Assembly (NCBI GenBank): GCA_964471325.1
Contig: CAYYFL010000009.1
Location: 1 to 64,000, forward strand
Direction: 5' to 3'
Source: Velamenicoccus sp964471325
GTDB lineage: Bacteria; Omnitrophota; Gorgyraeia; Velamenicoccales; Velamenicoccaceae
Length of the DNA: 64,000 nucleotides
This document shows positions 48,985 through 57,241 of this stretch, piece by piece (position 1 is the first letter of the stretch; each line of letters begins with the position of its first letter). The translations under genes and the position numbers were made by a program. The notes beneath the pieces were generated by a model. The model did no database searches. It saw only the letters and a program-made list of their open reading frames with translations, and had not been told where the DNA came from.

Positions 48985-49830
48985 TTATCAGAGCTAAGCT
49001 CTGATAATGATAATTTTTATCCCGCACGTTCAACTTTCCTCTCAGACTATTTTAATCAGAGCTTAGCTCTGTGTTTAAGATAGTCGGCCGCATTTGAACG
49101 TCCCTCTTACTTCTAATCAATAAGGAGTTACCATGAGAAAGCTCAAATTGGTTACGGGGGAGTATTATCATATTTATAACAGGGGCGTGGAGAAGAGGAG
49201 TATATTTCTTGATTATTCAGATCACAGAAGGTTTTTGGTTTCTTTGGAAAAGTTGAATCAAGAGGGGCCCGTTTCGAATTTTAGACTTAAGATGGAAAAC
49301 GTTCCAGCGCCATCTAAAGCAAACGCTCCTAAGTTAGTTGATATAATTTGTTATTGCTTGATGCCTAATCACTTCCATCTGCTTGTGAGACAAGCGATCC
49401 CGGATGGCGTATCGCATTTCATGCATAAGATAGGTACAAGTTATACCAACTATTTTAATAAAAAATATGAGCGAGACGGAGCATTATTTCAGGGTACGTA
49501 TAGAATAAAACACATCGAAGGGGATGATTATCTATTGCATGTCAGTCGGTATATCCATTTGAATCCGCTAGGATTAATTAGTGTTGCAGAGACAGGAACA
49601 GATTGGCAAGCATTAGAAAAATATCCATGGTCTAGTCTGAGGTATTATATTTATGACAGTAGACATTATGGCAAAAATGTGAAGATCAACATAGAAAACG
49701 TTATTGTGATGAATCAGTTTCAAAGCAGGGATCAATATCGAGCTTTTGTAAAAAGTCCTATCGATGAGCAAATGATGACGAATTTAAAGATCGATTGACC
49801 CCGTTACCTTTTATCAGAGCTTAGCTCCGA
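48985..49830 (+). mobile_element. RAYT locus with flanking palindromes
   Basis: Palindromes of one type flank the transposase gene: TTATCAGAGCTAAGCTCTGATAA at 48985-49007 (broken here only for description), the core CAGAGCTTAGCTCTG at 49057-49071 inside a longer stem (GACTAT...ATAGTC, GTTCAA...TTGAAC), and a diverged copy at 49811-49830. This is the pattern of a RAYT with its REP sequences. The downstream copy supplies the stop codon of the convergent helicase gene. Confidence 0.8.
49133..49798 (+). CDS. REP-associated tyrosine transposase (RAYT)
   Basis: A 221-residue Y1-type HUH transposase. It begins GEYYHIYNRGVEKRSIF, typical for the family; the HUH motif is in CLMPNHFHLLVR (near 79-90) and the catalytic Tyr in the GTSYTNYFNKKY helix (near 105). 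It has extra C-terminal residues relative to TnpA. Its base composition is much more AT-rich than its neighbours, indicating recent arrival. It probably processes the palindromes that flank it. A TAAGGAG site precedes the ATG. Confidence 0.93.
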   Translation: MRKLKLVTGEYYHIYNRGVEKRSIFLDYSDHRRFLVSLEKLNQEGPVSNFRLKMENVPAPSKANAPKLVDIICYCLMPNHFHLLVRQAIPDGVSHFMHKIGTSYTNYFNKKYERDGALFQGTYRIKHIEGDDYLLHVSRYIHLNPLGLISVAETGTDWQALEKYPWSSLRYYIYDSRHYGKNVKINIENVIVMNQFQSRDQYRAFVKSPIDEQMMTNLKID

Positions 49831-51701
49831 TCCCGCAATTGTTTTTCCGCATCTACCTCGCCGCGATTGATGAGGCGGATGGCCTGTTCGATCTTTTCTT
49901 TCATCTCCGCCGGCAGGTTCTTGATGTCGCGCATCTCGTTCAAGATCTGCAGGCCCATGCGGAAATACCTGATAATCTCTCCTTCGTCCGTATCCGTCAG
50001 CGTCGCCACTCGTCCGAAGTCTTCGCCTTTCATCCATGCTTCCATCGCCGGCGAAAGGTGCCACCAGAGCTTTTTGGAGACGGGATAAATCCTGTATCTT
50101 TGCTCTTTGGCGCGCAGGGCTTCGTAGAGTTTGTCGCTTGACTGTTTGATCTGACGGCATCCTTGGGGCAGGCGGAGAGGAGGCTGCTGGTATTTTCTCG
50201 GTTCGAAGACGGCCGCGGCCGCAAGCATCCCCAGGCTTGCGACGTCCAGAGACTGCAGGATGCGTTTGTCGTAGAGCTCGGAAATGATCAACTCATAGCC
50301 GTAGATCGCCTTGGCAAAATTTCCTTTGTCCGTCAGGGAGTTGTCTTGGATGAAGCCGAGCTCCTTGAGCAGGTTCATTTTCGCCGCCAGGAGCCGCGCG
50401 GCTTCTTTTTGTTCATTTTTGCGCGAGCCGTAGAAGTGAAACGAGAGCGGGTAGATGTCCAGGATCCTATCTTTGAGCTGTCCAAAAAGATTCAGGAGCG
50501 TCGCGTAGGATGTATTGAACTGGCTTCTGACTTCCTCCGGCCGTCCAAAGACGATGCGCCGCACCTCCTCGGATCTGATCTTGGCGGGATGGATGCGGCA
50601 GTAGACGAATCCTTCCTTGTCTATGCCGCGCCGGCCGGCGCGGCCGGCCATCTGGTAGAAATCCCTTGTTTTGAGGTTACGGGCATAGCGGCCGTAGATT
50701 TTTCTCAAGTCATCGAAGATCACCGAACGGCTCGGCATGTTGATGCCGAGGGCGAACGTTTCTGTGGTGAAGATGAGCTTCAAGAGGTGGCTGGTGAAAA
50801 GTTGTTCGACGACTTCTTTGAGCGTCGGCAGCATCCCGGCGTGATGGAAGGCGATGCCGCGCCGCACGAGAGGGAAGATATCTTTGGCGGATGTGTTATC
50901 CTGGAGGCCGTATTTCCGGCAGAGGGAGCCAAAGAGTTCCGTGATCCGCGTTTCTTCCCCGGGCGTCAGAAAACGGCGGCCGCGTAATTCATACGCCAAC
51001 TCTTCCGTTTTTCTCCTGCTGAAAGCAAAATAGATCGCAGGCAGCCCTCCCTGGGATTCCAGGCGCTCGATCAGGGTGTCGAGCCGGTTGGGTCTGCCGG
51101 GATGGCAGGCGGCGGCGTCAATCTTGTCCGTGACGCGGTCATGGCACTGAAAGAAGATATGCAGAGGGACGGGCCGGTCGTTTTCGATGACGATCCTGAC
51201 GTCTTTGTGATGGATGGTCTTGAGCCAGGAGGCAAACGCGTCGATATTGGGGATCGTCGCGGAGAGTCCGAGAAAATTCATGTGTTCCGGCAGGAGGATC
51301 AGGGATTCTTCCCAGACGGTGCCGCGTTCTGGATTGTCGATATAATGGATCTCGTCGTAAATGACCCAGGAGTATTGTTTGAGCGATCCGGGGTCGTCGA
51401 GGATCCTGTTGCGGAATATCTCCGTCGTCATGATGAGGACGGGCGCGTGCGGGTTGATGGAGATGTCGCCGGTCACGATGCCGATGGCGTCGCCATAGAG
51501 CCGGCGGAAGTCCCTGAATTTCTGGTTGGAGAGGGCCTTGATGGGCGCCGTGTAGACGACGCCTTTCTGTTCGGCGATGGAGGCGGTGATGACGTGCTCG
51601 GCAATAGCTGTTTTTCCTGCGCCCGTCGGCGCCGAGACGACAACGGAGCAGCCTTGATTGATAGAATCGATGGCTTCTTTTTGGAAGCGGTCGTAAATCA
51701 T
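49821..51701 (-). CDS. Ski2-like DExH RNA helicase
   Basis: A 626-residue protein. Motifs run in order: FQKEAIDSI, Walker A SAPTGAGKTAIAEH (near 24-37), TAPIKALSNQKFRDF, DEIH box VIYDEIHYID (near 118), LGLSATIPN, HHAGMLP, TTETFALGINMP, and QMAGRAGRRG (near 355). This is the Ski2/Mtr4-like superfamily 2 layout, lacking an arch domain. The C-terminal 200 residues are helical. Homologues unwind RNA for turnover; the bacterial role is poorly known. The last codons and stop lie inside the RAYT palindrome, so the C-terminus was altered by that sequence. Confidence 0.9.
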   Translation of the reverse strand: MIYDRFQKEAIDSINQGCSVVVSAPTGAGKTAIAEHVITASIAEQKGVVYTAPIKALSNQKFRDFRRLYGDAIGIVTGDISINPHAPVLIMTTEIFRNRILDDPGSLKQYSWVIYDEIHYIDNPERGTVWEESLILLPEHMNFLGLSATIPNIDAFASWLKTIHHKDVRIVIENDRPVPLHIFFQCHDRVTDKIDAAACHPGRPNRLDTLIERLESQGGLPAIYFAFSRRKTEELAYELRGRRFLTPGEETRITELFGSLCRKYGLQDNTSAKDIFPLVRRGIAFHHAGMLPTLKEVVEQLFTSHLLKLIFTTETFALGINMPSRSVIFDDLRKIYGRYARNLKTRDFYQMAGRAGRRGIDKEGFVYCRIHPAKIRSEEVRRIVFGRPEEVRSQFNTSYATLLNLFGQLKDRILDIYPLSFHFYGSRKNEQKEAARLLAAKMNLLKELGFIQDNSLTDKGNFAKAIYGYELIISELYDKRILQSLDVASLGMLAAAAVFEPRKYQQPPLRLPQGCRQIKQSSDKLYEALRAKEQRYRIYPVSKKLWWHLSPAMEAWMKGEDFGRVATLTDTDEGEIIRYFRMGLQILNEMRDIKNLPAEMKEKIEQAIRLINRGEVDAEKQLRDRS

Positions 51702-51874
51702 AGAGTTATTATAGACAATATTAGGATAAAATCAAAGGGTCGCGGGAAGGGAGGGCCGTGGAGTTTTTGTTCGCCGTGATAAAAAAGATTTTAGAGTAGA
51801 TTTTTTTATCAGATTAGATATAATAAAGGCATATTATTCAGGAAATGGTGCGGGCGGTCTTATAGCGGGACGAT

Positions 51875-52336
51875 ATGAATACGCGTCGGACACGGGTGCA
51901 GGACAAATCACAAGGGCTTGGGGCCCTTGCTTTTTTTTGCCTGAGCGCCGTTGTTTTGTGCGGCGGATGCGCCCATATCCAAGAGTTCGGGAAAGAGGTA
52001 TGGGGAACATCCATTACCCATCTGGAACGGGCGCGTGCGGACGCCAAGATCGTTATTGTCAAGAAGTCCAAGCATGATGCTTTCATGCGCGCTGATGAGA
52101 TTCTCAAGGCCAAAGGCGCGAATATTTATCTGAAGGGTGAGGGCGATGCTTATCTGGCCGCAATGAAATTTGCCGGGTTTGTGGATACGACGCAGGTGGG
52201 ATTGTTCTTTACCCCGGTGGACGAGGGGTCTACGAAGATTGAGGTAGCGTCTTTAAGTCCGTGGTTGGCGCAGACCGTGGCGGGCATGCTGTCGGAAGGC
52301 TTCCAGGAAAAGCCGAAAGAGACAGTGCCTGCCTAA
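51875..52336 (+). CDS. Lipoprotein, DUF3568-like relative
   Basis: A 153-residue protein with a signal peptide and lipobox (LCGGC, Cys near 33). The mature part (AHIQEFGKEVWGTSITHLERA, GANIYLKGEGDAYLAAMKFAG, VGLFFTPVDEGSTKIEVASLS) is a small alpha/beta domain similar in size and order to the DUF3568-like lipoprotein at 18867. Function unknown. An AT-rich region with a possible promoter lies upstream. Confidence 0.65.
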   Translation: MNTRRTRVQDKSQGLGALAFFCLSAVVLCGGCAHIQEFGKEVWGTSITHLERARADAKIVIVKKSKHDAFMRADEILKAKGANIYLKGEGDAYLAAMKFAGFVDTTQVGLFFTPVDEGSTKIEVASLSPWLAQTVAGMLSEGFQEKPKETVPA

Positions 52337-52407
52337 GTGAGTTTCGTGCGTTTGTTGCGGTGGATATAGATTTTTTTAAGCACGCCCCATTAACAAAGGA
52401 GCAGGGC

Positions 52408-53013
52408 ATGAAAAAATCAATATGTGGCTTTGCGGTAGCGGGTCTGATCGTCCTTTTGGCCTTATCCTGTCTTGTCGTTCCCGCCTTTGCCGAGAGACCG
52501 CAGGAAGGCATCGGCAAGTGGTTACAGGAAGTCGGGTTTTTTACCGGCTATATCCAGGCGGACCTGAAGAACCAGGATGATGAGCAAGCTGTTCCTCTGG
52601 GCGTGCGTTTCGGTTTCGACCTTAAGCCGTTCACAAAAAAATTCGGTTTCGAACCCAAAGGGATGCTGGAGTTGATCTATGAGATCTTTGCAGGCAGCAT
52701 CTTTCAACCCGAGAACAACGCGGAAATGGGCGCAGGTTTCTATCTGCGCTATTCCTATCCCCTGACAAAGAAACTCTATCCTTATATAGAGGGAGGAACG
52801 GGGCTGTACTACATGACGTTGCATACCTATGAACAGTCGACACAGTTCAATTTCGCCTCGGCCGGCGGCGCAGGCCTGACATATTTCATAAAGGATAACG
52901 TCGCCGTCAATGTCGGCTACAGGATGCGTCATGTCTCCAATGCGTCCATCAAGGAACCGAACGGCGGCATCAACGCCAATATGTATCTTGTCGGCATGTC
53001 GTGGTATTTCTAA
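52408..53013 (+). CDS. PagL-like lipid A 3-O-deacylase (acyloxyacyl hydrolase)
   Basis: About 201 residues with a signal peptide ending at AFA (near 28) and an eight-strand beta-barrel pattern ending in Phe (WYF). The PagL catalytic region is clear near the C-terminus, RHVSNASIKEPNGGIN, containing the His-x-Ser pair (HVS). It should remove a 3-O acyl chain from lipid A at the outer membrane, which implies lipopolysaccharide. The ATG at 52408 has an AAAGGAG site; earlier codons overlap the previous gene. The TAA stop opens a dispersed 3' repeat. Confidence 0.85.
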   Translation: MKKSICGFAVAGLIVLLALSCLVVPAFAERPQEGIGKWLQEVGFFTGYIQADLKNQDDEQAVPLGVRFGFDLKPFTKKFGFEPKGMLELIYEIFAGSIFQPENNAEMGAGFYLRYSYPLTKKLYPYIEGGTGLYYMTLHTYEQSTQFNFASAGGAGLTYFIKDNVAVNVGYRMRHVSNASIKEPNGGINANMYLVGMSWYF

Positions 53014-53084
53014 TGAGGACATCATTTACGGAACCGCCGCAGAACGGCAGGTGAACGTAAACGATCCGTCCGAATTAAATCCTT
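53011..53084 (+). repeat. 3'-end structured repeat family, copy c
   Basis: It starts with the stop codon as TAATGAGGACATCATTTACG. The returning arm CGTAAACGATCCGTCC is at 53055-53070, followed by GAATTAAATCC. The outer pair here is GGAC/GTCC where copy b has GCGC/GCGC, so pairing is kept although the sequence differs. Confidence 0.75.
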
Positions 53085-53159
53085 GACGTTTTCCTATGAA
53101 TCTTGTTCAGGTGGGCGTCAAGGAACTGGTTTTAGATAGAGAAGGTCAGGGGGTAGGAT

Positions 53160-53624
53160 ATGACACTAGAAGAAAAGATCATGGCCGATTTTAAGGAGGC
53201 CATGAAAACCAAAGACCAGATGCGCACGCAGACGATCAGCTTTCTGCGTTCGGAAATGAAATACTGTGCCATTGAGAAGAAGACGGAGAAGCTCGAGGAT
53301 GCCGACGTCATAGGCGTCATCAAGAAGCTCGTCAAGCAGCGCCAGGAATCCATCGTTCAGTTTGAGAAGGGCGGGCGTCAGGACCTGGTCGATAAAGAAA
53401 AGAAAGAGATGGAGATCCTCAAGGGGTATCTGCCCCAGGAGATGTCCCGTCAGGAACTTGAAGCAGTCGTCCGTGCCGTGATGACAGAGACCCAGGCGTC
53501 GTCGCTCAAGGATATGGGCCGCGTGATGAAGGAAGTCCTGGCCAGGACCGGCGGCCGCTGCGACAACAAGACGGTGAGCGACCTGGTCAAAAGCAGCCTG
53601 GCCGGCCCTGCCGCCACATCTTAG
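53160..53624 (+). CDS. yqeY: YqeY/GatB C-terminal-like protein
   Basis: A 154-residue helical protein matching YqeY from end to end: LEEKIMADFKEAMKTKDQMRTQTISFLRSE at the start, IGVIKKLVKQRQESIVQFEKGGRQDLVDKEKKE in the middle and MGRVMKEVLARTGGRCDNKTVSDLVKSSL at the end. This domain also forms the C-terminus of the GatB amidotransferase subunit, where it binds tRNA. The stand-alone function is not settled. Single gene. Confidence 0.92.
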   Translation: MTLEEKIMADFKEAMKTKDQMRTQTISFLRSEMKYCAIEKKTEKLEDADVIGVIKKLVKQRQESIVQFEKGGRQDLVDKEKKEMEILKGYLPQEMSRQELEAVVRAVMTETQASSLKDMGRVMKEVLARTGGRCDNKTVSDLVKSSLAGPAATS

Positions 53625-53744
53625 CGTATCGCGTAATCTTGTGCCGGTTGTTTCGTATCAGGCGTTTCCCTCCGTCACGAGCCCGTCTTTTCACCGACGT
53701 ATCCCTCCACGGCAGAAAAAATCAGGGAAATTCAAAGAATTTTC

Positions 53745-53773
53745 TTGATTCGTAAAATAATTTCATATAAGAT
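53745..53773 (+). promoter_or_regulatory. Possible nspC leader promoter
   Basis: TTGATT at 53745 and TAAGAT at 53768, 17-base spacer. It would produce a leader of about 200 bases that contains the hairpin at 53789. Confidence 0.45.
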
Positions 53774-53788
53774 AACACCCATAAGGCC

Positions 53789-53832
53789 GAACCCCGTCAG
53801 AAAGAGCCGTTTCTGGCGGGGTTCAGGTTTTT
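53789..53832 (+). terminator. Terminator hairpin in the nspC leader
   Basis: GAACCCCG.CAGAA and TTCTG.CGGGGTTC pair, followed by AGGTTTTT. It is 165 bases after yqeY and about 150 before nspC. It could end yqeY transcription or attenuate nspC. Confidence 0.75.
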
Positions 53833-53933
53833 CCGACGAGAGTGGTCGAAGGAGGCTTTGATAGACGAAATGGAAAACAGCAAGAGAGGCGTTCGGTGCA
53901 TTCAGGGGCTTGACCGCGGCAAGGGAGGATGTC

Positions 53934-53984
53934 ATGGGCGTTGCCGTTTTGCGGGTCAGGCTTATTTTTTTGCGGTCTTTCTAA
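53934..53984 (+). CDS. Possible 16-residue leader peptide of nspC
   Basis: A short frame (start MGVAVLRV, basic and hydrophobic) begins after AGGGAGG with five-base spacing and stops at TAA one base before the nspC ATG. nspC itself lacks a good ribosome-binding site, so it may be translated only by coupling to this frame. There is no homology evidence; this is inferred from layout. Confidence 0.35.
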   Translation: MGVAVLRVRLIFLRSF

Positions 53985-53985
53985 A

Positions 53986-55089
53986 ATGGTTTTGAAAACA
54001 CCCTATTACCTGATCGACGAGAAGAAGCTGCTGGGGAACCTGAAGGTGATCCGGCATGTCCGGGAGGCGTCCGGAGCCAGGTCCGTCCTGGCGCTGAAAT
54101 GCTTTGCCGTATGGTCCGTCTTCGACCTCATGAAACGCTATATGGACGGAACGACCTCCAGCTCGGTCTACGAAGCGCGCCTGGGCCGTGAAAAATTCGG
54201 CAAGGAGGTCCACGCCTATTGCGTCGGTTTCTCCAGGGAGGATGTCCGGGAGGCCGCCGCTTTTTCGGACAAGATTATTTTCAATTCTCTTTCCCAGCTT
54301 GAGGCGTTCGGCGGTCTGACGGGGAGTTGTGCGGTCGGCGTCAGAGTGAACCCCGGCGTCAGTTTTTCCCATTTCGACCTTGCGGACCCGGCGAGGAAGT
54401 ATTCGCGGCTGGGCGTGACGGACAAGGCGGCGCTGAAAAAAGCGTTATCGCGCCTGAGCGGCGTCATGTTCCATTACAATTGCGAGAACGACGACTTCGG
54501 TCATTTTGCCCGGCACCTGGAGCATATCGGCCGCGCGTACGGGGACGTGCTGGGGCGGCTGAAGTGGGTCAGTCTCGGCGGAGGGCTTTATTTTACCAAG
54601 AAGGGATATCCGGTCGCAAAGTTTTGCAAAACATTGAAGGCCTTCAGCCGTACTTTCGGCATCCAGGTTTATCTGGAGCCTGGGGAATCCACCGTCACGC
54701 AGGCGGCGCAGCTGGTGACGCGGGTCGTCGACATCGTCCGCAACAAGATGGATATCGCGATCGTGGACGCCTCCACCGAGGCCCATATGCTGGACCTGCT
54801 CATTTACCGCCAGAATGCCAAGCTCCAGGAAAAGCGGGGAGGGCGTTTCACCTATATGATCGCCGGCCGTTCGTGTCTGGCGGGAGATATCTTCGGGACC
54901 TATCGCCTGGGCCGCCGGCTCAAGGTGGGCAGTGAGATCAGGTTCCTGGACGCCGCCGGCTATACGATGGTCAAGAAGAACTGGTTTAACGGCCTTCAGA
55001 TGCCGTCGATCGTCGTCAGAAGGCTTGGCGGATCGCTGGATGTGGTGCGCCGCTTTTCTTACGGAGATTTTGTAAGCAGTCTGTCGTAG
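53986..55089 (+). CDS. nspC: Carboxy(nor)spermidine decarboxylase
   Basis: About 367 residues, alanine-racemase-fold (group III) PLP decarboxylase. The PLP Lys38 is in SVLALKCF, the substrate loop contains VFHYNCENDDFGHF, and LEPGESTVTQAAQLVTRVVDI and the C-terminal GRSCLAGDIFG carry the active-site Cys. It converts carboxyspermidine to spermidine (or carboxynorspermidine to norspermidine). The dehydrogenase that makes its substrate is the next gene, 35 bases on. The ATG at 53986 begins the family start MVLKTPYYLIDE. Confidence 0.92.
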   Translation: MVLKTPYYLIDEKKLLGNLKVIRHVREASGARSVLALKCFAVWSVFDLMKRYMDGTTSSSVYEARLGREKFGKEVHAYCVGFSREDVREAAAFSDKIIFNSLSQLEAFGGLTGSCAVGVRVNPGVSFSHFDLADPARKYSRLGVTDKAALKKALSRLSGVMFHYNCENDDFGHFARHLEHIGRAYGDVLGRLKWVSLGGGLYFTKKGYPVAKFCKTLKAFSRTFGIQVYLEPGESTVTQAAQLVTRVVDIVRNKMDIAIVDASTEAHMLDLLIYRQNAKLQEKRGGRFTYMIAGRSCLAGDIFGTYRLGRRLKVGSEIRFLDAAGYTMVKKNWFNGLQMPSIVVRRLGGSLDVVRRFSYGDFVSSLS

Positions 55090-55123
55090 GGAGTTTATCC
55101 AAGAGAAAAAGGAGGCCGCTCAT

Positions 55124-56371
55124 ATGAAGAAAAACGTTTTGATCGTCGGGGCCGGCGGCGTGGCTCATGTGGCGGCGCATAAGTGCGCCGAGCACAATGA
55201 CGTTCTGGGCGACATCTGTATCGCATCGAGGACTCAGGGCAAGTGCGACGCCATCATCGAGAGCGTCAAGAGAAAAGGCCATCTCAAGGACAAATCAAAG
55301 AAACTTTATTCCTGCAGGATTGACGCTTTAGATATCCCTTCGACCGTCAAGCTGATCAAAGAGACAAATTCACAAATCGTCATCAACTTGGCCCAGGCTT
55401 ACGTCAACATGTCTCTTCTGGAGGCTTGTATCCAGGCCGGAGTCGCTTACATGGATACGGCGATCCATGAAGATCCGAACAAGGTCTGCGAAGACCCGCC
55501 GTGGTACGCCAACTATGAATGGAAACGCAAAGACCGCTGCAAGGAACACGGCATCACGGCCATCCTCGGCGCAGGGTTCGATCCCGGCGTGGTCAACGCC
55601 TATTGCGCCCTGGCCGCCAAGCATTATTTCGATAAGATCGATACGATCGACATCCTTGACGTGAATGCCGGCAGCCACGGCAAGTATTTTGCGACGAACT
55701 TCGATCCGGAGATCAACTTCAGGGAGTTCAAAAAGGTCTGGACGTGGATCGACCGCAAGTGGGTCTGTGAAAAGGTCCATGCCGTCAAGATGGTCTATGA
55801 TTTTCCCGTGGTCGGCAAGATGCCGGTCTATCTGAACGGCCACGATGAATTGCATTCCTTGTCGAAGAACATCGATGCCGATTCCATCCGTTTCTGGATG
55901 GGGTTCGGCGACCACTATATCAATGTCTTTACGGTGTTGACCAACCTGGGGTTGACGTCCGAGAAGCCCGTCAGGACCGCCGAGGGCGTTGAGGTCGTGC
56001 CGTTAAAGGTCCTCAAGGCCATTTTGCCGGATCCGTCGTCTCTGGCCCCGAACTATACGGGGAAGACCTGTATCGGGAATTACGTCAAAGGCACCAAAAA
56101 CGGCAAGCGCAGGGAAATATTTATTTATAACATCTGCGATCATGCCGTCTGCTACAAGGAAGTCGAATCTCAGGCGATTTCTTATACGGCGGGTGTGCCT
56201 CCGGTGGCCGCCGCGATCCTGATCGCCCGGGGCATCTGGGATCCGAAGACGATGGTGAATGTCGAAGAGCTGGATCCGGACCCGTTCATCGAATTATTGG
56301 GCCCGATGGGCCTGCCGACCGTAGTCGAGGAACATCCTTCGCCGCTTCCGTCGAGCGAAAGGGTGAAATAG
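55124..56371 (+). CDS. Carboxy(nor)spermidine dehydrogenase (saccharopine dehydrogenase family)
   Basis: A 415-residue Rossmann protein starting NVLIVGAGGVAHVAAHKCAEH. It has the LYS1-like layout (IVINLAQAYVNMSLLEACIQAGVAYMDTA, GFDPGVVNAYCALA). It condenses aspartate semialdehyde with putrescine or diaminopropane using NADPH to form the carboxy-triamine that NspC decarboxylates. It shares an operon with nspC. The ribosome-binding site is AAAGGAGG. Together they give a spermidine route that does not use S-adenosylmethionine. Confidence 0.92.
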   Translation: MKKNVLIVGAGGVAHVAAHKCAEHNDVLGDICIASRTQGKCDAIIESVKRKGHLKDKSKKLYSCRIDALDIPSTVKLIKETNSQIVINLAQAYVNMSLLEACIQAGVAYMDTAIHEDPNKVCEDPPWYANYEWKRKDRCKEHGITAILGAGFDPGVVNAYCALAAKHYFDKIDTIDILDVNAGSHGKYFATNFDPEINFREFKKVWTWIDRKWVCEKVHAVKMVYDFPVVGKMPVYLNGHDELHSLSKNIDADSIRFWMGFGDHYINVFTVLTNLGLTSEKPVRTAEGVEVVPLKVLKAILPDPSSLAPNYTGKTCIGNYVKGTKNGKRREIFIYNICDHAVCYKEVESQAISYTAGVPPVAAAILIARGIWDPKTMVNVEELDPDPFIELLGPMGLPTVVEEHPSPLPSSERVK

Positions 56372-56395
56372 GGGGAATATTTTTTTAAAGATATC

Positions 56396-56423
56396 TTGTG
56401 TTGACAGACGCGTGTAGTATAAT
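56396..56423 (+). promoter_or_regulatory. Promoter of the SpeD-like gene
   Basis: TTGTGT at 56396 and TATAAT at 56418, 16-base spacer; a TTGACA also overlaps (56401) at only 11 bases. A leader of about 200 bases results. Confidence 0.5.
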
Positions 56424-56538
56424 ATCACCCAAGAGCGATGTCCCTGGGTTGTGTCGTCGTCAAAAAAACAATTCCAGGGACAATACATTGAGGGCGCTGA
56501 AACAACCGGCGCCCTCTGATGACGCAGATTCATAAACC

Positions 56539-56583
56539 GATTACACAGATTAAAACTCGAACTTAATCTGTGTAATCTTTTTT
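56539..56583 (+). terminator. Terminator-like hairpin in the SpeD leader
   Basis: A perfect 14-bp stem GATTACACAGATTA/TAATCTGTGTAATC is followed by six T. It lies 40 bases before the ATG. A TGTCCCTGG/CCAGGGACA hairpin precedes it near 56437-56485. This may be attenuation or a dispersed palindrome. Confidence 0.6.
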
Positions 56584-56623
56584 AGAAATCTGTGTTATCA
56601 AACAACGGGAGGTAAGTAAGGGG

Positions 56624-57004
56624 ATGCCTAAGAACGTCGCGATGCCTGCGGGTAGTTTTGGTCTGGAAGTTGTTCTGGATCTTTACGGCTGTGATCCTCA
56701 GACGATCCGTTCGGCCAAGAAGCTTTCGGAATTCACCACCAAGCTCTGCAAGCTGTTGAAGATGAAGAAATACGGCAAGACGCTCTTGCCGCATTTCGGT
56801 TACGATAAGGCGCATACCGCGGGTTATTCGATGCTGCAGTTCATTGAGACCAGCTCGATCACAGGGCATTTTTCCGAGCTCTGGAATTCCGCTTACATCA
56901 ATATTTTTTCCTGCAGGGAATTTGACGCGCACAAGGCTGCGGATTTCACGGTCAAATTCTTCGGGGCCAAGAAGGCCACCAGGAGGGTGCTTCTGAGAAA
57001 GTAA
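56624..57004 (+). CDS. speD: SpeD/AdoMet decarboxylase homologue, possibly neofunctionalised
   Basis: A 126-residue pyruvoyl-dependent decarboxylase fold. The self-cleavage region reads FIETSSITGHFSE (Ser77 the likely pyruvoyl precursor, His82 the conserved processing His), and the catalytic Cys is retained in NIFSCREFD (Cys97). The residue after the pyruvoyl Ser, normally His, is Ser78. AdoMet decarboxylase would feed a spermidine synthase, but none is seen; the cluster encodes the carboxyspermidine route, which needs a diamine. Related SpeD homologues have been reported as ornithine or arginine decarboxylases, which would fit. Substrate unproven. Confidence 0.78.
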   Translation: MPKNVAMPAGSFGLEVVLDLYGCDPQTIRSAKKLSEFTTKLCKLLKMKKYGKTLLPHFGYDKAHTAGYSMLQFIETSSITGHFSELWNSAYINIFSCREFDAHKAADFTVKFFGAKKATRRVLLRK

Positions 57005-57023
57005 AACAGGCATATAAGCATCA

Positions 57024-57067
57024 CGATGGCCCTTGGTTGAGATGAAACCAGGGGCCATTTTATTTTT
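57024..57067 (+). terminator. Terminator after speD
   Basis: An ATGGCCC.TGGTT / AACCA.GGGCCAT stem is followed by TTTATTTTT. Confidence 0.88.
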
Positions 57068-57110
57068 GGGCGGCTTTGTAGTTTTGCAGCAAACCAATCC
57101 TGAATAGGCG

Positions 57111-57139
57111 TTGACAGGGCTTTTTGCGTCGGTTATAAT
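57111..57139 (+). promoter_or_regulatory. lysS operon promoter
   Basis: TTGACA at 57111 and TATAAT at 57134 are both perfect consensus, with a 17-base spacer. The 5' UTR is about 280 bases and contains the structured repeat copy D. Confidence 0.9.
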
Positions 57140-57241
57140 AAAGCACAGATTTTTCTTAAGTTATTTGTTTTTTAGGAGTTAAAGTCGCGCCCCTTGTGTA
57201 ATCGCTTGTAAATTTTTGGCGGGGGCGGGCGGATCATGGGA

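Larger units (their letters stand above)
57005..57241. other. Intergenic region with terminator and lysS promoter
   Basis: It contains the speD terminator, the lysS promoter and an AT-rich leader. No gene is seen. Confidence 0.6.
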
